Positions 1-9,702 of a stretch of 64,000 nucleotides of DNA are shown here, piece after piece. The first letter of the stretch is position 1, and each line of letters starts with the position of its first letter. The stretch lies in NCBI RefSeq assembly GCF_913777145.1, contig NZ_CAJYPS010000007.1:62001-126000 (forward strand), given 5' to 3'. The position numbers and the translations under genes were made by a program. Source of the DNA: an uncultured Roseateles sp. (GTDB lineage Bacteria; Pseudomonadota; Gammaproteobacteria; Burkholderiales; Burkholderiaceae_C). The notes under the pieces were generated by a model. The model was not told the origin of the DNA and searched no databases. It was given only the letters and a program-made list of their open reading frames with translations.

Positions 1-5
1 TCCAT
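1..5 (-). CDS. Start of a leftward gene cut by the window edge
   Basis: Only the first codon and two further bases are inside the window. On the minus strand an ATG at 5-3 is preceded by AAGGAG (positions 18-13) with a 7-base spacer, which is a strong ribosome binding site. That makes a real start likely, but no product can be named. It would be divergent from the histidine kinase gene at 164. Confidence 0.4.
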
Positions 6-163
6 CCCGTGTCTCCTTGCTTGGCGGGCCGCATCATCGCCGTTCACAGGCGCCCGCGGAACCCGCCCCGCCCCGGGAAACACCCGAGCCCCGCCCCCCA
101 CCGGGCCGGGGCGTCAGGGGCCGGACCTGGCCCTACACTCGGTCGTTACCTCGCCGCCGCGAC

Positions 164-1801
<1,638 letters not shown>

Positions 1802-1824
1802 ACCCCGCTCGCGCGCCGCGCGCG

Positions 1825-1847
1825 AAAAAGCCCGCCTGCGGCGGGCT
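1825..1847 (-). terminator. Intrinsic terminator of the small membrane protein gene
   Basis: AGCCCGCC and GGCGGGCT (1829-1836 and 1840-1847) form an 8-bp stem with a 3-base loop. Read on the minus strand it is followed by five T. It lies 22 bases past the stop of the gene at 1869-2066 and between two converging genes. Confidence 0.8.
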
Positions 1848-1868
1848 GTCGGGCGAGCGAAGCGACAC

Positions 1869-2066
1869 TCAGTTGGATGCCGCGGAAGCCGGTGCCGAAG
1901 CGGCGTCCGGCACGGCCGACGCAGCGACCACCGGCGCCGACGCCGTGTCATGCGGAGCGCTCACATCGTGCTTCTCGCCGCTCAGGTCGATGTTGCCGCC
2001 GCCCTTCATGAGCACGAACAGGGCCAGGGCCGCAAAGACGACGAAGCCCACGAGCAGTTTCCACAT
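1869..2066 (-). CDS. Small single-pass membrane protein
   Basis: This 65-residue protein has one hydrophobic helix at its N-terminus (about residues 3-19, WKLLVGFVVFAALALFVLM). A short hydrophilic stretch (GGGNIDLSGEKHD) and an Ala/Ser/Pro-rich tail follow. I do not recognise a function. The ATG at 2066 is preceded by GGAGGACTTCTGC, a good ribosome binding site, so the longer frame starting at 2123 is not used. It lies 53 bp downstream of the sucrose phosphorylase gene on the same strand and ends at a clear terminator. It could therefore be the last gene of that transcript, though nothing in its sequence ties it to sucrose. Confidence 0.7.
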   Translation of the reverse strand: MWKLLVGFVVFAALALFVLMKGGGNIDLSGEKHDVSAPHDTASAPVVAASAVPDAASAPASAASN

Positions 2067-2119
2067 GCAGAAGTCCTCCAGTTGGTGTGTGACGGCATTC
2101 TGGGCCGCCAGCCTGACGC

Positions 2120-3631
2120 TCAACTGAAGAGATGCAGCACCTGGGGCGGCGCCTCGGGGCGTTCGGGGTCGCTGGCGCTGAGCTCATGGGCCAGCGTCGC
2201 GAAGTCCAGGCTCAGCCGCGCGACATGCACGCCGTGGCGCCAGCTCATCACCAGCTGGCTGTCGGGACCGCCCCCCTCCAGCGCGAACTCGCCCTGGAAG
2301 GCCGGGTGCCGGTTGCGCCAGCGGATCAGCGCGATCAGCCGCGCCACCACCGGCCGCTGCACCTCGCGCGCGATCTCGTCGGCGTCGTAGTAGTGGCGGT
2401 TGATGTCCCGGCCCACCTGGGTGCGCGCCAGCAGGTCCATGTCGTTGTGGCCGGCCAGCAGGCCCACGTAGTAGACCTGGGGCACGCCGGGCAGGAAGAA
2501 CTGCAGCGCGCGGGCCAGCAGGTAGACGGTTTCGTTGCGCCCCATCGCGTCGAAGAAACTGCAGTTGACCTGGTAGAGATCCAGGTTGCTGGCCGCCGCG
2601 CCGGTGGCCTGGCGGCTCTGGCCCTGGCTGGCCTCGTGGATGCGCTCCACCAGCGCGTCCAGTTCGGCCGGCGGCACCAGGCCGGGGCTGCCGGCGCGGT
2701 CAGCCGCATCGGCGCCGATGTCGATGATGCCGATGCCGTCATGCGTGTCCAGCACGGTCAGCGCGTTGTTGGGCCGGATCGCGATCCAGCGCTTCAGCGG
2801 CGCCGCGGTCTTGAACGCGAATGCGTGCAGCACCAGCGGCGGCAGCGCGAAGTCATAGACCCAGTCGACCCGGCTCGCAATCTCGATCTGACGCTGGAAG
2901 TAGCTGTGGATCTCGACCAGCACCTCGATGCCCAGGGCCTTGGCCTGCTGCGCAAACTCGGCGATGAAGTCGAAGGTCTCCGGCATCATGAAGCAGCTCG
3001 CGCCGGCCTTCTTGATCGCATAGCCCACCGCGTCCAGCCGCACCATGCGGATGCCGCTGTCGGCAAAGGTCTGCAGGATGCTGGCCAGGTAGGCCCGGCC
3101 CTGGGGATGATGCACCGCGATGTCGATCTGGGCCGCGGTGAAGGTGGTCCAGAGGATGCGGCGCTCGCCATTCTTCAGCGTCGCGTAGGTCAGCGGCAGG
3201 CCGGGGCGCGGGCGGTAGACGCTCAGCAGCTCGTGCTCGCTGGCACCGCCCGGAAACACCGCGTCCAGCGTCAGGAACAGGCCCGCATAGGCCGAGGCCT
3301 CACCCTTCTCCGAGTAGTCCAGGAACTGCGGCGATTCGCTGGACATGTGGTTGACGATCACGTCCGCCATCACGTCCAGGCCTTCGGTCAAGGCCTTGAT
3401 GTCGCCCCAGTCGCCCAGGCGCGGGTCCACGCGGGTGTGGTCCTTGGGGTCGAAGCCCGCGTCGGCGCCGTCGATCGCGTCGAAGAAGGGCAGCAGGTGC
3501 ACGCCGCCGAACACGCCGGCCAGGGGCGCGCCCGGCTCGCACAGCAGGGTCTTGAGACGGGCCAGGTCTTGCCCGTCGAGGCGACCGCCAAGGCGGTCCA
3601 CGTAGGTGATGAGTTGGACCTGGTTCTTCAT
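2120..3631 (-). CDS. gtfA: Sucrose phosphorylase (GH13 family)
   Basis: The enzyme cleaves sucrose with phosphate to alpha-glucose-1-phosphate and fructose in the cytoplasm. The 503 residues are the usual length. Catalytic motifs are all present: nucleophile Asp200 in VRLDAVGY, acid/base Glu240 in VEIHSYF, and transition-state stabiliser Asp298 in LDTHDGIG. The phosphate-side motifs PGVPQVYYVG and GRDINRHYY are also there. These match the true sucrose phosphorylases (for example that of Bifidobacterium adolescentis) rather than amylosucrase. The start codon overlaps the stop of the permease gene upstream (ATGA), so the two are translationally coupled. A related specificity such as sucrose-6-phosphate phosphorolysis cannot be excluded, but a permease and a fructokinase without a PTS argue for free sucrose. 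Confidence 0.93.
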   Translation of the reverse strand: MKNQVQLITYVDRLGGRLDGQDLARLKTLLCEPGAPLAGVFGGVHLLPFFDAIDGADAGFDPKDHTRVDPRLGDWGDIKALTEGLDVMADVIVNHMSSESPQFLDYSEKGEASAYAGLFLTLDAVFPGGASEHELLSVYRPRPGLPLTYATLKNGERRILWTTFTAAQIDIAVHHPQGRAYLASILQTFADSGIRMVRLDAVGYAIKKAGASCFMMPETFDFIAEFAQQAKALGIEVLVEIHSYFQRQIEIASRVDWVYDFALPPLVLHAFAFKTAAPLKRWIAIRPNNALTVLDTHDGIGIIDIGADAADRAGSPGLVPPAELDALVERIHEASQGQSRQATGAAASNLDLYQVNCSFFDAMGRNETVYLLARALQFFLPGVPQVYYVGLLAGHNDMDLLARTQVGRDINRHYYDADEIAREVQRPVVARLIALIRWRNRHPAFQGEFALEGGGPDSQLVMSWRHGVHVARLSLDFATLAHELSASDPERPEAPPQVLHLFS

Positions 3632-4962
3632 GCGTGCGCTCCGCGCTCGGTCTTGACCGCCAGCACGCACAGCGCGGCCGCAGCGAGCAGCACGCCGGCA
3701 AGGCGGATCACGTGTTCGGGTCGCCCACCCAGCCAGCTGTCGTAGATCAGCGGCAGCGTGAGCATCTGGATCAGCATGGGGATCACGATGAACATGTTGA
3801 AGATGCCCATGTAGACCCCCGCGCGCTCGGGCGGGATGCTGCCGGCCAGCAGCACATAGGGGTTGCCCATGATGGAGCCCCAGGCCAGGCCCACGCCCAC
3901 CATGGGCAGGAACAGCCAGGCCTTGTGCGCCTCGCCCTGTATGCCCGGCAGCATCCACAGGCCCAGGGCTGCGGCCGCCAGCGCGAAGGCATGCACCCAC
4001 TTGGCGCCCAGGCGCCGCGTGAACGGCAGCATCGCGAAGGACGCGACGAAGGCGATCGCGTTGTAGAAGCCGCCCACCTGGCCGTTCAGCAGCACCGCGT
4101 CGCGAAAGCCCGCGCTGTGCGGATCCTGCGTGCCGTAGATGGTGGAGGCCAGCGTGGGCACGATGTAGATCCAGTAGCACATCATCCCGTACCACTGGAA
4201 CAGCGCCATCCACCACAGGCGGCGCATCGTGGAGGGCATGTCGCGCACAGCGGCCCAGATCTCGGCCAGGGTGGCGCCCAGGCCGCGTGGCAGCGCCTGC
4301 AGCCGCGCGCGCTCCTCTTCGCTCAGCGGCAGCTCGGGCACGCGCCGCACCGACCACCACACGGTCGAGAAGGACAGCAGCGCGCCGATCATGAAGGCCA
4401 GCGTGGTGACCACCGGGATGCCGTTGGCCCCCAGCTGATCCTTGTTGAGCCCCAGCCCCACCAGCAGGCTGGGCGTCAGGTAGGCCAGGGTCTGGGCCAG
4501 GCCGGTGAAGGAGGCCTGGGTCAGGAAGCCGCTGGCGTGCTGCTGCTCGCGCAGGCGATCGGACACATAGGCGCGGTAGGGCTCCATGGTCACGTTGTTG
4601 GCCGCGTCCAGCATCCACAGCAGGCCGGCGGCGAACCACAGCGCCGGACTGAAGGGCATCAGCAGCAGGCCAAGGCTGCACAGCAGTGCGCCGATCAGGA
4701 AGAAAGGCGTGCGCCGGCCCCAGCGGTGCGTGGTGCGGTCGCTGAGCGCACCGATCAGCGGCTGCACCAGCAAGCCGGTCACCGGGCCGGCCAGCCACAG
4801 CAGCGGCAGGTTCTTGCCCTCGGCACCCAGCATCTGGTAGATCGGGCTCATATTGGCCTGCTGCAGGCCGAAGCTGAACTGGATGCCGAGGAAGCCGACA
4901 TTCATGTTCAGGATCTGGCTGAAGGACAGCAGCGGCTTGGCCGCGTCGTGGCGGGCGTTCAT
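3628..4962 (-). CDS. MFS sugar (sucrose) permease
   Basis: An inner-membrane major facilitator protein of 444 residues with about 12 helices. It resembles the glycoside-pentoside-hexuronide / plant SUC type: an N-terminal [24 protein letters not shown] helix region, then [20 protein letters not shown] in the loop after helix 2. Proteins of this kind carry sucrose or maltose with a proton. The ATG at 4962 is chosen because it overlaps the fructokinase stop in an ATGA; a longer frame to 5001 exists but runs into fructokinase. The position between fructokinase and sucrose phosphorylase makes sucrose the likely substrate. Substrate is inferred from context; family is clear. Confidence 0.88.
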   Translation of the reverse strand: MNARHDAAKPLLSFSQILNMNVGFLGIQFSFGLQQANMSPIYQMLGAEGKNLPLLWLAGPVTGLLVQPLIGALSDRTTHRWGRRTPFFLIGALLCSLGLLLMPFSPALWFAAGLLWMLDAANNVTMEPYRAYVSDRLREQQHASGFLTQASFTGLAQTLAYLTPSLLVGLGLNKDQLGANGIPVVTTLAFMIGALLSFSTVWWSVRRVPELPLSEEERARLQALPRGLGATLAEIWAAVRDMPSTMRRLWWMALFQWYGMMCYWIYIVPTLASTIYGTQDPHSAGFRDAVLLNGQVGGFYNAIAFVASFAMLPFTRRLGAKWVHAFALAAAALGLWMLPGIQGEAHKAWLFLPMVGVGLAWGSIMGNPYVLLAGSIPPERAGVYMGIFNMFIVIPMLIQMLTLPLIYDSWLGGRPEHVIRLAGVLLAAAALCVLAVKTERGAHA

Positions 4963-5882
4963 GCCGCGGCCTCCGGCAGCGCCCACAGCGCGGCCCGCCA
5001 CGGGGCCAGGTCTTGCGGGTCGGGCGGCAGCGGGCCGCGCTGGCCGCAGATCATGGCCGCGTAGCGGTTGGCCAGCGCCAGCGCAGCAGCCACGTCGCGA
5101 CCCAGCAGCAGCGCGCCCAGCAGCACCGTGGTGAAGGCGTCGCCCGCGCCCACGGTGTCCACCAGATGTGGCACCGGCTCGCCCCCGCCCTGGGCCTGCA
5201 GGCGGCCGCTCGCGTCGAACAGCTGATAGCCCTGAGCACCGCGGGTCACGACCAGCCAGCGCAGCGCGAAGCGCGCCATCAGCGCGCCCAGGTCGGGCGC
5301 GTCGGGCGTGAACAGCGCCAGCAGGCGCTGGAGTTCGTCCTCGTTGACCTTGACCCAGTCGGCCAGCATCAGCGATTCGGCGATCAGCTCGGGCGTGTCC
5401 GCGCCGGGCCGCAGGTTGAGGTCCAGGAAGCGCGGCCCCGCGGCCTGCTTGAGCGCGGCGCGCAGCGCGGCCCGCGAGGCCGGCTGGCGCTGTATCAGCG
5501 TGCCGTAGTAGACCCAGCCGGGCGCTCGGGCGGCCAGCGGCTGGAGATGGTCCCAGGCCACGTCGGCCAGGATCTCGAAGCGGTGCGAGCCGCCCTGCTC
5601 CAGCACCTGCACGCGACCGCTGTCATGCGCCGTGTCCAGTTGCCAGGCGGCGGTGTCCAGGCCGTAGCGGCGCGCGCTGTCCAACAGGCTGCGACCGGCC
5701 TCGTCCTGCGGGTTGATGCGCGTGATGAAGCGTGGCGCCAGGCCCAGCGCCGCCAGCGAGCGCGCGAGGTTGAAGGGCGCGCCGCCGGGCACGGCGCCGT
5801 CGTGGAACTCATCCACCAGCGCCTCGCCCAGCACCCAGAGCTCGCCGGCGGCGCCGGCCTGTGCAGCATGCGGCACGCCCAT
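4959..5882 (-). CDS. Fructokinase (PfkB/ribokinase family)
   Basis: The 307-residue kinase should phosphorylate the fructose released by sucrose phosphorylase. The N-terminal GEALVDEF and GGAPFNLARSLAALG are the substrate-binding signatures of the PfkB family. The C-terminal DTVGAGDAFTTVLLG is the second signature with the catalytic Asp in the GAGD motif. The ATG at 5882 follows GAGGAC, which overlaps the stop of the receptor gene 4 bp away, so the frame extending to 5957 is ignored. It is the second gene of the operon. Fructose is inferred from context; other PfkB sugars are possible. Confidence 0.9.
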   Translation of the reverse strand: MGVPHAAQAGAAGELWVLGEALVDEFHDGAVPGGAPFNLARSLAALGLAPRFITRINPQDEAGRSLLDSARRYGLDTAAWQLDTAHDSGRVQVLEQGGSHRFEILADVAWDHLQPLAARAPGWVYYGTLIQRQPASRAALRAALKQAAGPRFLDLNLRPGADTPELIAESLMLADWVKVNEDELQRLLALFTPDAPDLGALMARFALRWLVVTRGAQGYQLFDASGRLQAQGGGEPVPHLVDTVGAGDAFTTVLLGALLLGRDVAAALALANRYAAMICGQRGPLPPDPQDLAPWRAALWALPEAAA

Positions 5883-5886
5883 GTCC

Positions 5887-8208
5887 TCAGAAGTTGTAGC
5901 GCAGCGAGGCCTTGACGGTGCGGCCGGTGTAGGCCCGCGCCGCGCCGCGACCGTCATTGCTCTCGGTGTAGGCCAGCTCGTTGGTGAGGTTGTTGGCCGA
6001 CACCGTCAGTGTCGCCTTGGGCGTGAGCGCATAGCTGGCAAAGGCATTGACCACGGTGTAGGCCGGCAGCGTGATGCTCAGCGGGCCGGCGGGGCCGTCG
6101 TCCTGGCTCTTGCCCGAGCCCACGATGCCGGCGCCCAGCGTCCAGTCATCCCCCAGCGTCAACGTCGGCGTGAGCTGGTAGACGATCTTGGCCTGGCGCT
6201 TGGGCGCGCGACCGTCGGCCTGCTTGGCGTCGGTGTAGGTCAGGCCGGCCAGCAGGCCCAAGATGCCGAAGCGGGCTGCGCCTTCCAGTTCCAGGCCATT
6301 GCTGCGGTAGCTGTTGGCCTTGGCCACGATGGGCGAGGTGGTCACGTCCACGTTGACCTCGTCGGTCTTGGCGTGGAAGTAGGTCGCGAACAGGCTGTAG
6401 CCGCCGCTGCGCCACTTCACGCCGGCCTCAGTCTGGCGCACCTTGTTGACCGGGATGGTGGGGCTGCTGCCGTTGACCAGGTTGGGGTTGTTGAAGAAGG
6501 TGATGCGGTCGGCGTTGTAGGCGGCGCCGTCGGAGTAGCGCGCGAACAGCGACAGGTCCTTGCTGAGCTCGTAGTTGCCGCCCAGCGAGTAGGCGGTGCG
6601 GCCGAAGTCGTAGTCGATCAGGTTGGGCTTGCCGAGGTCATAGGCCAGGCCGGCATTGGACTGGTAGTAGTTGCCGCTGGCCTTGTTGTTGTCGCGGCGC
6701 ACGCTGAGGTCGCCCGAGAACGCGCCCATGTCCAGGTTCAGCACCAGGTAGGGGGCGTTGGTCGTGTACTTGCTGTCCTGGAAGTTGCTGCAGCAGCCGC
6801 CGAAGCCCGGCGTGCCGTTGGTGACGCCCGGCACATTGAGCAGCCGCGCACCGTCCGCCTGGGCCGACAGCGAGTACTGGTTGAAGTTCCAGGTCAGGTT
6901 GAGCTGCTGCACCGAGGTGTAGAGACCGGCCACCGCATTCACGCGGGCGCCGCCGGCCAGCGAGAACTCGCGGGAGAACTTCAGGTCGTTGGCCACCAGG
7001 CCGGCGTCGTCCACCTTGGTGTTGAACACCACGGCGGTGAACTTGTTGCCGCTGTAGGCCTGCACTGCCCCCGGGCCGCTGGCGATGGTTGTGCCGGCGG
7101 GCGCGGCGGCGACGTCGTCGCCCGGGAAGATGCCGATGAAGCGGCCGCTGTTCTTGCTCCAGGAGAACTTGTTCTGCAGGCGGAAGCCGCCGCCTGCGTC
7201 CAGGTCCACCTCGGCGCCGAAGGCATTGCTCTTGGCCTCCAGGCCGTCACGGATGCTGCTGAGAGAGCGGCCGTTGCTGTTGTTCAGCGTGTTGTCCAGC
7301 GGCCAGCCGGCGTTGTAGAAGGCCGCGCGGCGCGGGTCCAGCCCGGGGATCTCCTGGATCTGGCCGTTCACATAGCGCACCGGCGTGGGCATGAAGGTGG
7401 GCGTGTGGTCGTCCAGGTGCTTGAAGCTCAGGCGCACAAAGCTGCGCCCCTCGAGCTCGAAGGTCACGTTGCCGCGAATCTGACCGCCATTCTCGGTGCC
7501 GTCCGCGCCCTTGCGGCCGCCGTCGCCGGTGCGGTAGAAGCCGCCGATGAAGAAGCGGGTCTTGGGCGCCAGGCGGCCACCATAGGCGTAATCCACCCGG
7601 GTCTGCTGGAAGTCCAGGCCCTTGGTCAGTTGCAGCATGCCGCCCGGCTCCAGGCCGGTCTTGCTGATGAAGTTGATGAGGCCGCCCGGCGCGCCGGTGG
7701 CCAGCGTGGAGGCCGAGCCGCCGCGCACCACCTCCAGGCGCTCGAGGCCGGCGTCGGCACGCATCCAGGTGTCGGGTGTGGCGAACGCGATGTCGCCGAA
7801 CTGCAGCACCGGCAGGCCGTCTTCCTGGAACTGGATGTAGCGTGCACCACCCGCCGACACCGGGATGCCGCGCACCGCCACGTTGGCGTTGGATTCGCCG
7901 CCGCTGGCCTCGGCGCGTATGCCGGGCACGGCACGCAGCAGGTCAGTCGCGCTGGCGGCCGTGACCGCCGTGACACCCTCGCTGTCTATCGTGGAGATGG
8001 CCACGCTGGAGCGCATCTTGGACTTGGCGCTGGAGCTGCCGGTCACCACCACCGCATCGAGCTTGAGGCCGTCACCCGGCTCGCTGGCGGCCGATGCCGC
8101 GGGCTGGGCCTGCTGGGCCTGGGCCCCGGGCGTGAGCACGGCCAGTGCGGCGGCCAGGGCCAGGGGTTGGAGGCGGGGCGTGGCCCGGCCGGCGAAACGG
8201 CTGTTCAT
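5887..8208 (-). CDS. TonB-dependent outer-membrane receptor, sucrose locus
   Basis: A 773-residue outer-membrane active transporter. The ATG at 8208 sits behind AGGAGACAGAC. It is followed by a signal peptide ending near AQAQQAQ, a plug domain (about residues 45-170, with DLLRAVPGIRAEASG and GAPGGLINFISK) and a 22-strand beta-barrel ending in the typical C-terminal Phe (KASLRYNF). It is the first gene of an operon with fructokinase, permease and sucrose phosphorylase. It is therefore most likely a carbohydrate receptor like SuxA of Xanthomonas rather than a siderophore receptor. A LacI-type operator overlaps its promoter. Ligand assignment is by context. Confidence 0.88.
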   Translation of the reverse strand: MNSRFAGRATPRLQPLALAAALAVLTPGAQAQQAQPAASAASEPGDGLKLDAVVVTGSSSAKSKMRSSVAISTIDSEGVTAVTAASATDLLRAVPGIRAEASGGESNANVAVRGIPVSAGGARYIQFQEDGLPVLQFGDIAFATPDTWMRADAGLERLEVVRGGSASTLATGAPGGLINFISKTGLEPGGMLQLTKGLDFQQTRVDYAYGGRLAPKTRFFIGGFYRTGDGGRKGADGTENGGQIRGNVTFELEGRSFVRLSFKHLDDHTPTFMPTPVRYVNGQIQEIPGLDPRRAAFYNAGWPLDNTLNNSNGRSLSSIRDGLEAKSNAFGAEVDLDAGGGFRLQNKFSWSKNSGRFIGIFPGDDVAAAPAGTTIASGPGAVQAYSGNKFTAVVFNTKVDDAGLVANDLKFSREFSLAGGARVNAVAGLYTSVQQLNLTWNFNQYSLSAQADGARLLNVPGVTNGTPGFGGCCSNFQDSKYTTNAPYLVLNLDMGAFSGDLSVRRDNNKASGNYYQSNAGLAYDLGKPNLIDYDFGRTAYSLGGNYELSKDLSLFARYSDGAAYNADRITFFNNPNLVNGSSPTIPVNKVRQTEAGVKWRSGGYSLFATYFHAKTDEVNVDVTTSPIVAKANSYRSNGLELEGAARFGILGLLAGLTYTDAKQADGRAPKRQAKIVYQLTPTLTLGDDWTLGAGIVGSGKSQDDGPAGPLSITLPAYTVVNAFASYALTPKATLTVSANNLTNELAYTESNDGRGAARAYTGRTVKASLRYNF

Positions 8209-8283
8209 GTCTGTCTCCTGTCGTCTGAAGGCAGCCTTCTGCGAGGTGCCCGGGTGCCGGCGTCCAGCGCCGTGTTGCTGCGC

Positions 8284-8313
8284 ATTGTGCGCCGGCACCC
8301 GGACAAATTGCAA
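8284..8313 (-). promoter_or_regulatory. Candidate promoter of the sucrose operon
   Basis: On the minus strand TTGCAA (8313-8308) and CACAAT (8289-8284) are separated by 18 bases. Each matches 4 of 6 consensus positions. The -35 element is the right half of the 20-bp palindrome, so a bound repressor would block RNA polymerase. The predicted start lies near 8277, about 70 bases before the receptor ATG. Positions are inferred by eye. Confidence 0.5.
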
Positions 8314-8325
8314 TCGATTGCAATT
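8306..8325. promoter_or_regulatory. LacI-family operator (perfect 20-bp palindrome)
   Basis: AATTGCAATCGATTGCAATT is a perfect inverted repeat centred on CpG, the symmetry typical of LacI/GalR-family operators. It lies between the regulator gene and the receptor gene and overlaps the likely -35 box of the operon. The regulator encoded at 8423-9481 is the obvious ligand. Confidence 0.85.
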
Positions 8326-8374
8326 CAGGGAAAACGCGCAATGAAACCTATCTTCCGAAGCCAAGAAGCTCGGA

Positions 8375-8390
8375 CTGCAATCGTTTGTCG
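8375..8390. promoter_or_regulatory. Second, degenerate LacI-type site
   Basis: CTGCAATCGTTTGTCG matches 11 of 16 positions of the inner core of the perfect operator and keeps its left half (TGCAATCG). The two centres are 67 bp apart. It could be an auxiliary site for looping or simply a relic. Confidence 0.4.
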
Positions 8391-8422
8391 ACATGCCCCT
8401 TGCCTGCGCAGGAGCCGCGAAG

Positions 8423-9481
8423 CTAGCGTGGTGCAGGGGCGCTGTCGCGCAGCGTGAGGTGGACCGGCAGCGTCAGCGGGCCGGGCCGCTCGCCATCGAG
8501 CTGGCGCAGCAGCGCATCCACTAGCAGCGCGCCGGCTTCGGCCACCGGCTGGTGCACCGTGCTGAGCGGCGGGTCGCAGTAGGCGGCCAGCGGCATGTCG
8601 TCATAACCCACCAGGGCCACGTCTTGCGGCACGCGCCGGCCCAGCGCGCGCAGCGACTGCGCGGCCAGCATGGCCAGCACATCGCTGCAGCACACCAGGC
8701 CGTCCACCTCGGGATGGGCGGCCAGGAAGTCGCGCACCGGCCCGGTGGCCGCCCCAGGCTCGAAGGGCGCCGCCAGCTCCAGCGCCGGCTCCACCGCCAC
8801 CCCCGCCTCGCGCAACGCCTGGGCATGGCCCTGGCGGCGCAGCCAGACCTCGGGCAGGCGCGCGTCGCCAACGAACGCGAGCCGCCGCCGCCCCAGTTGC
8901 AGCAGGTGACGCGTGGCCAGCGTGCCGCCCAGCACGTTGTCGCCGCCGACGCTGCAGTAGAGCTGCTGCGGCATCTCGCCGCCCCAGACCACCAACGGCA
9001 GCTGGCGGCGAGCCATGTCGTTGAGCTGGTCGTGGTGGCGCCACTGACCGATCAGGATCACGCCCAACGCCTTGCCGGAATCCACCCAGCGCGACGCGAG
9101 ATCGAGGTGCTCGGCATCCACACGGGCCAGCAGCATCTCGTAGCCGCGGTCGGTCAGTGCGTCGGCAATCGCGCCGACGATGGACAGGAAGAAGGGATCG
9201 GAGATGTGCTGGCGCGACGCCGCGTCGAATGGCACGACCACCGCCACCGTGCGGTTCTCCTGCAGGCGCAGATTGCGGGCCCCGAGGTTGATCGAGTAGT
9301 TCAGCGAACGGGCCAGCTCGGCCACGCGCTCGCGGGTCTCGGCATTGACCAGGCCGCTGCCGTTCAGCGCACGCGACACCGTGGACACCGACACGCCGGC
9401 CAGGCGCGCGATATCGGCCATCTGCAGCCGGCGCTGCTCGCTCGTGGGGTCAGGCTTTGCGGATTTCTTGTTCTCGGCCAT
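8423..9481 (-). CDS. LacI-family transcriptional regulator of the sucrose operon
   Basis: The 352-residue protein has an N-terminal LacI helix-turn-helix (ADIARLAGVSVSTVSRALNGSG, about residues 21-42). A hinge region and a periplasmic-binding-protein-like effector domain follow (VAVVVPFDAASRQ through GYDDMPLAAYCDPPLSTV). The ATG at 9481 gives a short Lys-rich leader before the helix-turn-helix. Upstream codons extend the frame to 9625 but run through a terminator and are not used. It sits directly upstream of, and in the same direction as, the receptor-fructokinase-permease-phosphorylase genes, and a perfect palindrome lies 98 bp past its stop. It probably represses the operon until sucrose or a product is present. 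Confidence 0.9.
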   Translation of the reverse strand: MAENKKSAKPDPTSEQRRLQMADIARLAGVSVSTVSRALNGSGLVNAETRERVAELARSLNYSINLGARNLRLQENRTVAVVVPFDAASRQHISDPFFLSIVGAIADALTDRGYEMLLARVDAEHLDLASRWVDSGKALGVILIGQWRHHDQLNDMARRQLPLVVWGGEMPQQLYCSVGGDNVLGGTLATRHLLQLGRRRLAFVGDARLPEVWLRRQGHAQALREAGVAVEPALELAAPFEPGAATGPVRDFLAAHPEVDGLVCCSDVLAMLAAQSLRALGRRVPQDVALVGYDDMPLAAYCDPPLSTVHQPVAEAGALLVDALLRQLDGERPGPLTLPVHLTLRDSAPAPR

Positions 9482-9540
9482 GGGGCCGGCATCCTGGCAG
9501 CCCGGGCGCGGCACCGCAAGCCCCAGGGCCGGCCGGGCAG

Positions 9541-9569
9541 CAAAAAAAGAAGCCGGCGCGGGGCCGGCT
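9541..9569 (-). terminator. Intrinsic terminator between the MHS carrier and lacI-type genes
   Basis: AGCCGGC (9551-9557) and GCCGGCT (9563-9569) form a 7-bp stem with a 5-base loop. On the minus strand the stem is followed by TTC and a run of seven T. It would end transcripts from the carrier gene that starts at 11385 and isolates the regulator gene. Confidence 0.85.
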
Positions 9570-9630
9570 GGTGTGCAAATTGAAACCGTCTGGCGTGAGG
9601 ACGAGGGTCTCGGCTCGGTCCTCACTCATG

Positions 9631-9654
9631 CCAACCGGCCTGCATGCCGGTTGG
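9631..9654. repeat. Inverted repeat downstream of the MHS carrier gene
   Basis: CCAACCGGC and GCCGGTTGG form a perfect 9-bp stem around CTGCAT, about 50 bp past the carrier stop. There is no T-run on either side, so it is more likely a stabilising 3' hairpin or a regulator site than a terminator. Confidence 0.5.
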
Positions 9655-9702
9655 CCTTCCATGGGCGTCGCTGAATCCGCAGGGACTCAGCTCGGTCCCA
9701 TG

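Noticed and set aside
2132..3745. A 537-codon frame on the plus strand opposite sucrose phosphorylase
   Set aside because: Low-complexity His/Gln/Arg text with no motif; the opposite strand has all catalytic residues of a GH13 enzyme.
5713..8457. A long open frame (914 codons) on the plus strand opposite the sucrose TonB receptor
   Set aside because: GC-rich codon bias opens the antisense frame; its translation is Gly/Ala/Arg/His-rich without any domain, while the minus strand gives a complete receptor.
9631..9654. The 9-bp stem as the terminator of the MHS carrier gene
   Set aside because: It lacks a T-run; the hairpin at 9541-9569 with seven T is the better terminator.
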